Shown piece after piece: positions 14,920 through 21,477 of a stretch of DNA of 26,981 nucleotides. Origin of the DNA: a virus; the IMG/VR virus record IMGVR_UViG_3300005915_000091, positions 1 to 26,981 of that record; one strand, written 5' to 3'. The stretch's first letter is position 1, and each line of letters starts with the position of its first letter. A program made the position numbers and the translations under genes. The notes below the pieces were generated by a model. The model worked only from the letters and a program-made list of their open reading frames with translations, had not been told where the DNA came from and did no database searches.

Positions 14920-15201
14920 TTATTCTCCGAATGTTTTAATTTCTTTATGTTGCTCTGGGTTCTTTAGTTCATCTATTTGTTTCTGTAAGTTCTCTGTAGT
15001 CTTTTGTAAAGAATGGAAAAGCGGGATAATCTCCTCATAAATCTTTTTAGTTTTCATAAGTTGAATTATTCCCAAATAATAAATATCTCCATATTCTTCT
15101 TTACAAAGCTTCTTAAATTCTTTCAAAGCCCAGACTGGAATTCTTGTAACAGAGAAGTTTGTTGTTCTCTTTTCACGTATGTCGTTTACAAATTCATCCA
15201 A
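14920..15201 (-). CDS. Small protein with RHH-like N-terminus and coiled coil
   Basis: A 93-residue protein between tail tube and tail chaperones. Residues about 14-50 (TNFSVTRIPVWALKEFKKLC, KEEYGDIYYLGIIQLMK) have a strand-helix-turn-helix pattern resembling ribbon-helix-helix DNA-binding domains. Residues 55-85 (IIPLFHSLQKTTENLQKQID) form a coiled coil. An AGGTGAT ribosome binding site precedes ATG 15201. Either it is a regulator placed in the tail operon or a structural or assembly accessory that only resembles RHH. Such a gene is unusual at this spot. Confidence 0.6.
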   Translation of the reverse strand: MDEFVNDIREKRTTNFSVTRIPVWALKEFKKLCKEEYGDIYYLGIIQLMKTKKIYEEIIPLFHSLQKTTENLQKQIDELKNPEQHKEIKTFGE

Positions 15202-15210
15202 TCTATCACC

Positions 15211-15783
15211 TTAAAATTTATTAGTTGAAGTGTATGCACTTGCTGAGCCTAATGTGCTTGCGGTATTACATACTTCAAATTTAAAATTTTGAGAGCCATC
15301 TGAATCTTCAAAAGGACACTTAAAAGTCATATCTGCTTTTAGATGTTCTCCTGCGTCCATTGATTTTTCTAAAGATACAAGATTAGCTTCTGCGTAATAC
15401 TCTCTATAAGCCTCACTTGCAGTAGCAATAGCTTGAGTTGCGTCAGTAATTCCACTTTCATCAGTCCATAGAATTGCTATTCTAAAATCTGAAATTGAAC
15501 TTGTAGTAATACTTACATCGCCTGCCGAACCACCATGAAACATCCAATCAAAATCTTGAAGTGATGTTGGAATACCCTCAAAAGATATTTCAAAATCTTC
15601 TCTTGTTCCAAGTCTTTTAACCTTTCCACCAAAAGTTTCAATACTTTCAACGTCAAAGTTTCCACCAGTGATGTTAAGACTTGTAGTCTTAGCCCTTAGT
15701 TGGTTTTCTGTTCCAGCTTGCTTAGCAATACTAATAAATGCTTTATCATACCATGCCTTTGTGTTCATATTTAATGCTGCCAT
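15211..15783 (-). CDS. Major tail tube protein
   Basis: A 190-residue beta-rich protein with GGAGGA before ATG 15783. Pattern: ITGGNFDVESIETFGGKVKR, DFEISFEGIPTSLQDFDWMF, then FRIAILWTDE ... YREYYAEANLVSLEKSMDAG ... LKADMTFKCPFED. This matches major tail proteins with a beta sandwich and long loop, in the right place between neck proteins and chaperones. It should stack as hexamer rings around the tape measure to form the tail tube. No Ig-like C-terminal decoration is visible. Confidence 0.82.
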   Translation of the reverse strand: MAALNMNTKAWYDKAFISIAKQAGTENQLRAKTTSLNITGGNFDVESIETFGGKVKRLGTREDFEISFEGIPTSLQDFDWMFHGGSAGDVSITTSSISDFRIAILWTDESGITDATQAIATASEAYREYYAEANLVSLEKSMDAGEHLKADMTFKCPFEDSDGSQNFKFEVCNTASTLGSASAYTSTNKF

Positions 15784-15805
15784 ATTATATTTTTCCTCCT
15801 ATCAT

Positions 15806-16219
15806 TTACCTTACATTTCCTCCTATCTTTTCGATAGAACGATGAATTTCTAATTCTAATCTTTCAGCAAATTCTCCTTGTAAGAATACTGCAGTTTGTT
15901 TCATAAAACCTAAACTACTTGCTAATCTTGGATTTGGATATAACCCTAAATCAAATAATATATGTGTTGGGAATGCACCATCTCCTTGTGGTTGAGATGA
16001 AATTATTACAAAAGTATCTTGTCCTGGGAACTCTAATCTCATAGCATTTCTTAAATTACCTCTGTAATGTGGAGCTAAATTAAATGCAAAATTAAATCCT
16101 AATGTTCCTACCTCTTTTATCTTTTCCTCACTATCTATTTTAATATCTTCTGCAGCTCTAACTAACTTTTGTTGTATTCTTAAAACATCTTTCATTGCAC
16201 TTTTATTAAATTGTATCAT
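15806..16219 (-). CDS. Neck protein (HK97 gp10-like / tail completion)
   Basis: A 137-residue protein with an N-terminal amphipathic helix (MKDVLRIQQKLVRAAEDIKI), then FNLAPHYRGNLRNAMRLEF and a beta core (DTFVIISSQP), a pattern shared by HK97 gp10-like minor proteins that link head and tail. In this family the segment APxxxGxLRxxI contributes to the neck. It overlaps its upstream neighbour by ATGA and lies just before the tail tube gene. Assignment is by motif and position. Confidence 0.72.
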   Translation of the reverse strand: MIQFNKSAMKDVLRIQQKLVRAAEDIKIDSEEKIKEVGTLGFNFAFNLAPHYRGNLRNAMRLEFPGQDTFVIISSQPQGDGAFPTHILFDLGLYPNPRLASSLGFMKQTAVFLQGEFAERLELEIHRSIEKIGGNVR

Positions 16220-16644
16220 ATTCTACTCACTAAATTTAATGTGATTTCTCTAAATAAAACTTTCTTACCTTTTTGGTCTAATGTCCAGTTAATAGGAGAT
16301 GAACTAAGTGTCCTAACTCCAAATGTTAAATCAGTTGAAGTTTTTAGATTAGAAAAAATACTATCACAAATTGTTTCTATATGTGTTGGTTGGTCAGAAT
16401 AGATTGTAACAATTGCTCTAAAGTTTTTTTGAGAGGTTGAATTATCAAAAGATTTAACATCCTCATTTACTCTAATTTTTAATGTCATAAAAGGATAACC
16501 CTCAAAGTTTCTTCCATTAAGTTGAGGCATAGATGCATGAACCCAATTAACTTTATATCTTTTTTTTGGATCACTAATTGTCTTTAAGAATGTTTCGACT
16601 TCGTCATACGAAGCACTAAATAATGTGCTATTTGTTATCGTCAT
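16216..16644 (-). CDS. Head closure / tail terminator-like protein
   Basis: A 142-residue alpha/beta protein. After an N-terminal helix region (SASYDEVETFLKTI) it has FEGYPFMTLKIRVNEDVKSF, then NFRAIVTIYSDQPTHIETIC and a C-terminal strand (VLFREITLNLVSRI). Such a strand-helix-strand pattern is typical of tail terminators or stoppers (gp17/gpU-like). The stop overlaps the next gene by ATGA. The precise neck role is uncertain, but the position between connector and gp10-like protein is right. Confidence 0.68.
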   Translation of the reverse strand: MTITNSTLFSASYDEVETFLKTISDPKKRYKVNWVHASMPQLNGRNFEGYPFMTLKIRVNEDVKSFDNSTSQKNFRAIVTIYSDQPTHIETICDSIFSNLKTSTDLTFGVRTLSSSPINWTLDQKGKKVLFREITLNLVSRI

Positions 16645-16651
16645 TTTAAAC

Positions 16652-17452
16652 CTACGGTTTTTCTATATTCATAGACTTCAACTCATTAGTTAAAGTTGCT
16701 ACTCTTTTCTCAACTACGTCGAGATTGATAGGAGATGAATCATCTCTCCCTTGATATAATGTTTGATAAACGGTAGAACGAACTAAAACTCCTTGAGCTA
16801 ATAATGTTGCTAATTCTTTTGCACGATAAGGAACTGTAGTATATCCATGAACATAAGTCACCTTGATTATATCCTTTCCTTTGTTCGGAAAATTATCTAT
16901 AACTCTAAATTTACCAGCAAGTAAATCTTCATCGTTTGCTATGAAATCATTTCCTAATCCTTGTGTTGAAGAACTCCAAGATGGTGTATCTGTAACATCT
17001 TCTGTATTTATTTGTAAAGAACTAATTGTAGAAATGGGCCAATGCTTTAAAAAATATTCATCTTGTGTTCCATTTTCTACATCTAAATATTCTGTAGTAG
17101 TTGTTGTAGCAAATACTCTACCCGTAGAACTTGTTAAAAATTCATCTGCTTGATTTAAAACATCTTGAATATGTGAATCTGGTAAATCGGCATAATTATA
17201 ATCTGCAGTTAAAGAACTATCAGAAGCTAATGTTAATGAACTTATATCTCCATCATCTAAATCTATTGTATAAGAAGTTGTAATTTCAACACCATCTGCA
17301 TAAAGAGTTGTTGAGCCTGTTATTACATTATCAAATTCTAAAGAAAATGCTGTTGTAGAACCATCTCCAGTTCCAACTGCCTCTGTTCTAACTTTAGTAT
17401 AGGAATTTTTCCCTAAACTTTTCCATAAATCTAAGCTTGTTATTGTTGTCAT
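16652..17452 (-). CDS. Head-tail connector (adaptor) with N-terminal beta domain
   Basis: A 266-residue protein. Residues 24-80 (GTGDGSTTAFSLEFDNVITG ... LYADGVEITTSYTIDLDDG) are a beta domain of the kind found in phage structural proteins. Residues 90-230 match gp6-like connectors: helices around SHIQDVLNQADEFLTSSTGR, a beta hairpin (TTEYLDVENGTQDEYFLKHW PISTISS), and helices near AKELATLLAQGVLVR. It joins the portal to the neck. The first gene after the capsid gene, separated by an oligo-T tract. A fused extra domain on a connector is less common. Confidence 0.75.
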   Translation of the reverse strand: MTTITSLDLWKSLGKNSYTKVRTEAVGTGDGSTTAFSLEFDNVITGSTTLYADGVEITTSYTIDLDDGDISSLTLASDSSLTADYNYADLPDSHIQDVLNQADEFLTSSTGRVFATTTTTEYLDVENGTQDEYFLKHWPISTISSLQINTEDVTDTPSWSSSTQGLGNDFIANDEDLLAGKFRVIDNFPNKGKDIIKVTYVHGYTTVPYRAKELATLLAQGVLVRSTVYQTLYQGRDDSSPINLDVVEKRVATLTNELKSMNIEKP

Positions 17453-17476
17453 ATTTCATCTTCGATGATTTAAATT

Positions 17477-17499
17477 AAAAAAAATAAAAAAAATAAAAA
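17477..17499 (-). terminator. Oligo-T tract after the capsid gene
   Basis: On the minus strand this stretch is TTTTTATTTTTTTTATTTTTTTT minus its last three bases (positions 17499 to 17477: T5-A-T8-A-T8), starting 15 bases after the capsid stop at 17514. There is no strong stem before it. Archaeal RNA polymerase terminates on oligo-T runs without a hairpin, so this may reduce readthrough behind the highly expressed capsid gene. In bacteria it would be a weak terminator. Confidence 0.55.
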
Positions 17500-17513
17500 T
17501 TGATTAAGCTTTA

Positions 17514-18479
17514 CTAACTATCACTTATTGCTCGAATCATACAATATGCGTTAGCATATTTGATGGCAAAAGCTAATCTTGTAGTAGTTTGATATTTGTA
17601 TTTATCAGTGTCGATGTCATAATCTGTCTTCCAGATAAAACCTCTCCTCTGTCCACAAATAGCAAACTGTTTACTCAATCCTACAACAGCATCAGCACAA
17701 GAAGCAGACTGCGCAGCAGCTGTTCCGTATGATAAGTTTGTAGGTAACTGAGATGTCAGTTTAGCCTTTGTCCCGTAAAGTATACCAACAACGCCTTCTT
17801 TTAACAATGGGCTTCCCCATGTTTCTTGGTTCAATACTGGTCTTGTAGTTGAGTCAGTTAAGGCTGCAACTTGTCCCATTGTTTTTGGGTTCCAGTATGA
17901 AATGTCGGGTTGATCGTGGTTATCTTTAAGTATCTCATAGACTGCCTTTTGAGTTGCAGCTATAGTAATTGTCGAACCAGTCAAAACGCTTCCAGTTCCA
18001 TCAGCGTGTGTTAATTCCGTGTTTCCAGCGGCATCAACAGCGTTCGCCATAGAAGCTGTATCTCTTAAACCTGTAAAGTTAGTTCCACCACCAGTAAGCA
18101 TTTCAGCGTCTATTGATAATGCTATATCAGTAGCCATTTGCTCTACTAAGTGGTCTGCCACACCAACATTATTATCTTCTAAAACCTCAGAAGATGCCTC
18201 TGTCAATGCTGCAACTTTCTTTGCAGTAAGAGTAATTCGTCCAAACTTTGAGTTAGCAGCGGTAATGTCTTCCATTTCGCCTAACCAATATGCAGTTGTT
18301 CCAGCAGTAACTTTAGGGATATATTGTGTAAGCCCAGCCATTTGTCTGATATCACAATCAGCCATAACAGTTGTTTTTGCTTGCACTAATGCCAAAAGTC
18401 TATTGCTAAACTCGTCTGGGACTAAGTATAATCCGTCAGAATTTGTAGCCTCGTTCAAGGCCTTCATAATATCTGCCAT
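17514..18479 (-). CDS. Major capsid protein, HK97 fold
   Basis: A 321-residue protein in the canonical place after protease and scaffold. The N-terminus ATNSDGLYLVPDEFSNRLLA is the family signature for the start of the mature HK97-fold capsid protein, followed by GRITLTAKKVAALTEASSEV and LSIDAEMLTGGGTNFTGLRD. The C-terminal part (GSPLLKEGVVGILYGTKAKL, YQTTTRLAFAIKYANAYCMI) fits the A-domain and P-domain strands. It lacks the usual 100-residue delta domain: the start is at the mature N-terminus, and the acidic scaffold is in the gene before it. ATG 18479 overlaps the previous stop (TAATG). Capsid self-assembles into the icosahedral head. Confidence 0.9.
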   Translation of the reverse strand: MADIMKALNEATNSDGLYLVPDEFSNRLLALVQAKTTVMADCDIRQMAGLTQYIPKVTAGTTAYWLGEMEDITAANSKFGRITLTAKKVAALTEASSEVLEDNNVGVADHLVEQMATDIALSIDAEMLTGGGTNFTGLRDTASMANAVDAAGNTELTHADGTGSVLTGSTITIAATQKAVYEILKDNHDQPDISYWNPKTMGQVAALTDSTTRPVLNQETWGSPLLKEGVVGILYGTKAKLTSQLPTNLSYGTAAAQSASCADAVVGLSKQFAICGQRRGFIWKTDYDIDTDKYKYQTTTRLAFAIKYANAYCMIRAISDS

Positions 18480-19015
18480 TATTTTAAGTCTCCATACATA
18501 CTTGGTGCTTTGAATAAACCATTCATCATAGCCATTTCGCCAATAGATTTCTTCGCTAACACTTCTTTCATCTTATCCACTTTTGAGTCTTCACTTTCGA
18601 TTAGACCTCTTGGTGTTGCAGATGCTTTTAATGCAGCTTGGAAACCCTTAGTCATAACTTCCATCATGTCTTCTTTGCTCATACCTTTTACTTCTTCTGG
18701 TTCAGCCGGAGCTTCTTCAGGAGTTTCAGCAGTTTCAGCAGTAGGTTCAGCCTCAGCAGTTGCTTCCTCTGGTTCTGATACTTCATCAGTAGATTCAGTA
18801 GCTTCTTCGACAGGTGTCTCAGTAGCTTCTTCTTCTTCCATAGGACTTTTCTCCAAATTTAATTCCCCCTTTATCGGCTCTGCGGTTTCCCTCAAAGCTT
18901 TAATCAAGGATTTAAATGATTTGTTAATTGCGTAATCATAAGCAGGTATTCCAACTGCAGAAGTTTCTAATAATTTTATCTTTCCCCATTTCTTTCCTAC
19001 TTTCTTTTTTATCAT
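18479..19015 (-). CDS. Protease C-terminal segment fused to acidic scaffold domain
   Basis: A 178-residue protein. Residues 1-30 (KIKLLETSAVGIPAYDYAIN) match the last conserved block of HK97-type prohead proteases (the EVSVVGIPANxxA element), which belongs after the SIG serine motif of the upstream gene. Residues 58-109 are a Glu/Ala/Thr/Pro-rich acidic region without structure. Residues 112-178 are helical (MSKEDMMEVMTKGFQAALKA, KVDKMKEVLAKKSIGEMAMM) and resemble a scaffold/delta domain. It overlaps the upstream protease by ATGA and the capsid gene by TAATG. It probably guides capsid assembly and is cleaved by the protease. Confidence 0.78.
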   Translation of the reverse strand: MIKKKVGKKWGKIKLLETSAVGIPAYDYAINKSFKSLIKALRETAEPIKGELNLEKSPMEEEEATETPVEEATESTDEVSEPEEATAEAEPTAETAETPEEAPAEPEEVKGMSKEDMMEVMTKGFQAALKASATPRGLIESEDSKVDKMKEVLAKKSIGEMAMMNGLFKAPSMYGDLK

Positions 19016-19455
19016 TCTGGTAACTCCACCATCTCTGGTTCGCTTACTGGGTTTCCACCGATTGAAAATCCAACAGGCATTTTATTTTGAATATATTTAA
19101 AAAATAAGTCTGCGTCTGGGTGAGCTTCATTTAATCTAAGTGTTGCTTTTAGATGTTTTCCCTCTTGAACAGCATCAGTCCAAACACCCATTATTCCTTT
19201 CCATGTATAATTCCCAGGTTCTCCTTGAGCATTTACTCCGTGGTCTGAAAAGAAAGGTATTGTTGCAGATTTATATTGAAGAATCATATCATCTATTCCC
19301 TCTTGACTCATCATTTCGTCTTGCTTATCTGTTTCTAATCCACTAACAATTACAGAAATAAATCTTTGAGAAACTTCTTTTTTACTACCTTTTAGAACCA
19401 TGGTATCTTCATAACAATCTGCTGCATTACATATAAACGTAAATTTTTTACTCAT
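19012..19455 (-). CDS. HK97-type prohead protease, N-terminal (catalytic) part
   Basis: A 147-residue protein (MSKKFTFICNAADC...) with the U35-type protease landmarks: VSGLETD, H72 in PFFSDHGVNAQG, then S131 in KMPVGFSIGGNPVSEPE. The catalytic His and Ser are present; the final conserved segment lies in the next frame, reached by an ATGA overlap. ATG 19455 is preferred over the TTG at 19476. Upstream lie a TATA-like block and a short palindrome. The enzyme matures the prohead by cutting scaffold and capsid precursors. Normal family members are about 180-220 residues, so the two-gene arrangement is odd. Confidence 0.82.
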   Translation of the reverse strand: MSKKFTFICNAADCYEDTMVLKGSKKEVSQRFISVIVSGLETDKQDEMMSQEGIDDMILQYKSATIPFFSDHGVNAQGEPGNYTWKGIMGVWTDAVQEGKHLKATLRLNEAHPDADLFFKYIQNKMPVGFSIGGNPVSEPEMVELPE

Positions 19456-19477
19456 TTGATTAAAACTTCTTAGCAAA

Positions 19478-19494
19478 GCTTAAAACTTTTAAGC
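19478..19494. promoter_or_regulatory. 17-base palindrome between portal and protease
   Basis: GCTTAAAACTTTTAAGC reads the same on both strands around the centre at 19486. It lies between the promoter-like block (19514-19534) and the protease ATG (19455). It may be an operator for a dimeric regulator such as the ribbon-helix-helix protein encoded nearby, or a weak RNA hairpin at the portal mRNA end. Neither can be told from the sequence. Confidence 0.4.
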
Positions 19495-19513
19495 GTTAAT
19501 AGTTTAAAAGAAC

Positions 19514-19534
19514 TATGTTTGTTTTCTATAAAAC
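19514..19534 (-). promoter_or_regulatory. Promoter-like block upstream of the protease gene
   Basis: Minus strand begins GTTTTATAGAAAACAAACAT. The 21-base block is identical to the one upstream of the portal gene (21189-21209) except for one base. The TTTTATAG core lies about 71 bases before ATG 19455 and directly behind the portal stop codon. A TATA-box-containing promoter for protease, scaffold and capsid is the favoured reading. Confidence 0.5.
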
Positions 19535-21156
19535 TATATCTTCAATTTTATGAACGTTTGCAGCTTTTCTACCCTAAATTGCTCTACATCTATAGAGTTT
19601 TTATCAATTCTTGTTTTATATTTCCAGCTTTCATCCCCAAAAAATAGTATAAATTCATTCATGGTTTCAACATAAAGAACCTTACCTTTTGTGAAATTTC
19701 CAGGACCTAACTTGTTTTCAACAATAGAAATGAAATCTGTATAAGATACTGAAATACTATCTGTTAATCCTTTCCTCAACATTACAGATTTAAGTTTATT
19801 ATCAACTTTATCTTTTGGCTTATCATCAATTTTTGCTTGTTCTTTTTGGTCTTTCTCAAAATTAATAGCGTTTTCATCTCCCAATGAATTTGGCATTGTC
19901 CCTTTAGGAATTTCTGGTTCCATACCCATTCTTTCTCTTGCTTCTTCTACAGTAATCATTTGTCCTTGTGTTAGGATTTGAATTATTTGTGCCTCTCTCA
20001 TTTCATCAATCTTATAAGCTCTATTAAATTTCATACGAACCTCGAAGTGACTCCATAATTCTTTGTTCAAAGTAGTTTCCATTCCTTTCTGAATAAAAGC
20101 AATTTTTTTATAATAACCAGATTCTATAACTCCTGCTTGTTTTGCAGTTGCGTCTTTGTTTGCTAATGCATAATTAACTCTTGTTGCTGGGACTCCTAAT
20201 CCCATAAAGATTATTTGTGTGAAGTGTTCTACCAGCTTCGCGAATTCCATATCCTTATTAAATTTATTAACTTGAATTGGATCTACATTTCCAGTTAAAA
20301 CCATAGAACGATATTTCTCTCCTTTCTTTTTTAAATCTCTTAATTCTTTTTTTAGTAATTTATAGTTTCTACCGTTTGGAGATTCTTCAATCATCTTGAA
20401 AATAAAATAAGGAACCCCATCATTTTCAAAATAGTTTCCAGCAAATTCTTTAGCAAATATTAATGTTCCAATATCTGAAAGTAAAGGCTCTAATTCTGAA
20501 AAAGCATAAGGCCCTCCACCAATTCTTACTCCCCCTAAATGAATTATATCTTCTGGTTGATAGACTCTCTTTTCTCCTTTTACTTCTTGAGTGTATGAGG
20601 CTATATCTCCAGTCTTATCATAATTGATTTTTATTGTAGAGGATTTTAATAATTGTAAATCATTTGGAATCCCACCCTCTTGTTTTAATATTTTGAATTG
20701 GTCTGCTTTACTTATTCCAGTAACCCCTAACTTTCTTGCCATATAGTGAGTTAAATTTTCAAGAATACTTTTTAATTTTTCTTTATCTACAGAAAGTTTA
20801 AGGATATAACCATTACCAGTTGCGAAATAATCAAAACAAGCATCAGTAAAGACTTGATAAAATTTAGATTTTATTTCAAATTCATGCACCTTATCCAATG
20901 CAGCTTTACTTAATTTTTTAGAATTAGATGGCGAAGCAAACTTCCAGTAATCAGCCAAGATGTCTTCAACCTTAGCCATAATACAAGCAAAAGCTTCTGG
21001 AGAAGCCTTAAGCACATCATAAAGAGTTTGAACATTAACAGATTTTTCTTGAGAAAATATTTCTTTAAAGATACCCGATGAATCTGCATGCGGCACATAA
21101 CTAACATCCAAGCCTCTAATACTTGCAGTTTTAGTTAATTTAGGTTTATTTTCCAT
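19534..21156 (-). CDS. Portal protein, HK97-like
   Basis: A 540-residue portal protein. Characteristic segments: SPEAFACIMAKVEDILADYW (wing), YFATGNGYILKL, YQPEDIIHLGGVRIGGGPYA with the clip/stem region after it (LLSDIGTLIFAKEFAGNYFE), the crown-side helix (MGLGVPATRVNYALANKDAT) and MITVEEARERMGMEPEIPKG. The portal forms the dodecameric ring for DNA entry. After residue 440 there is an extra C-terminal region (GKVLYVETMNEFILFFGDES, WKYKTRIDKNSIDVEQFRV) beyond the usual family length. ATG 21156 is preferred; GTG 21159 is also in frame. No Shine-Dalgarno is visible. Confidence 0.9.
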   Translation of the reverse strand: MENKPKLTKTASIRGLDVSYVPHADSSGIFKEIFSQEKSVNVQTLYDVLKASPEAFACIMAKVEDILADYWKFASPSNSKKLSKAALDKVHEFEIKSKFYQVFTDACFDYFATGNGYILKLSVDKEKLKSILENLTHYMARKLGVTGISKADQFKILKQEGGIPNDLQLLKSSTIKINYDKTGDIASYTQEVKGEKRVYQPEDIIHLGGVRIGGGPYAFSELEPLLSDIGTLIFAKEFAGNYFENDGVPYFIFKMIEESPNGRNYKLLKKELRDLKKKGEKYRSMVLTGNVDPIQVNKFNKDMEFAKLVEHFTQIIFMGLGVPATRVNYALANKDATAKQAGVIESGYYKKIAFIQKGMETTLNKELWSHFEVRMKFNRAYKIDEMREAQIIQILTQGQMITVEEARERMGMEPEIPKGTMPNSLGDENAINFEKDQKEQAKIDDKPKDKVDNKLKSVMLRKGLTDSISVSYTDFISIVENKLGPGNFTKGKVLYVETMNEFILFFGDESWKYKTRIDKNSIDVEQFRVEKLQTFIKLKI

Positions 21157-21188
21157 CACTTATTTAATATAACAAGGTTTAAGTAGTT

Positions 21189-21209
21189 TATGTTCGTTTT
21201 CTATAAAAC
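21189..21209 (-). promoter_or_regulatory. Promoter-like block upstream of the portal gene
   Basis: Minus strand begins GTTTTATAGAAAACGAACAT; the TATA-like core lies about 45 bases before ATG 21156. The block also overlaps the plus-strand start region of the ribbon-helix-helix gene (ATG candidates 21190 and 21211), so the two divergent genes share regulatory DNA. A plus-strand AT box, TTTAATATAA (21172-21181), lies about 30 bases before 21211. Confidence 0.5.
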
Positions 21210-21210
21210 A

Positions 21211-21477
21211 ATGATAAAGCGTAAAACTAAAGGAAAAGAGTATACTTATGACAAAAAACAAGAGAATCTTATCATAAGCAGTATGATTAAAGACTCAATG
21301 GACGAATTCTGTAAGAAAAATAAACTAAAGAAATGTGATTTAGTAGAGAAATTCTATAAATCAATTATATTAAATTATCATGATGGCTCCCTGGAAGCGA
21401 CTAAAGGATTTGTTACATTGAATATTCTTAATGAAATCCAAAGGAAAGGGAATAAATATTTTCTTAAACCCCTCTAA
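21211..21477 (+). CDS. Ribbon-helix-helix type regulator, only rightward gene
   Basis: The only supported gene on the plus strand, divergent from portal and convergent with TerL (14-base 3' overlap). The 88-residue product (MIKRKTKGKEYTYDKKQENL...) has a strand-like N-terminus, a helix (SSMIKDSMDEFCKKNKLKKC) and a second helix (DLVEKFYKSIILNYHDG) separated by a turn, the ribbon-helix-helix layout. The alternative ATG at 21190 lies inside the promoter-like block, so 21211 is preferred. No Shine-Dalgarno is visible. The likely role is repression of its own gene and the portal promoter, because both start within 60 bases. Confidence 0.65.
   Translation: MIKRKTKGKEYTYDKKQENLIISSMIKDSMDEFCKKNKLKKCDLVEKFYKSIILNYHDGSLEATKGFVTLNILNEIQRKGNKYFLKPL

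Noticed and set aside
14381-15228. Three short plus ORFs in the chaperone and RHH-like region
   Set aside because: All antisense to well-supported minus genes; hydrophobic low-complexity products.
18019-18935. Two plus-strand ORFs opposite capsid and scaffold
   Set aside because: Ser/Ala-rich shadows of the acidic and capsid coding regions without family pattern or start signals.
20910-21107. 65-residue minus ORF
   Set aside because: Alternate frame inside the portal gene, Leu/Lys-rich, no support.
21190-21210. Longer start for the rightward RHH gene
   Set aside because: These seven codons coincide with the repeated promoter-like block also seen at 19514, so they are more likely regulatory than coding.
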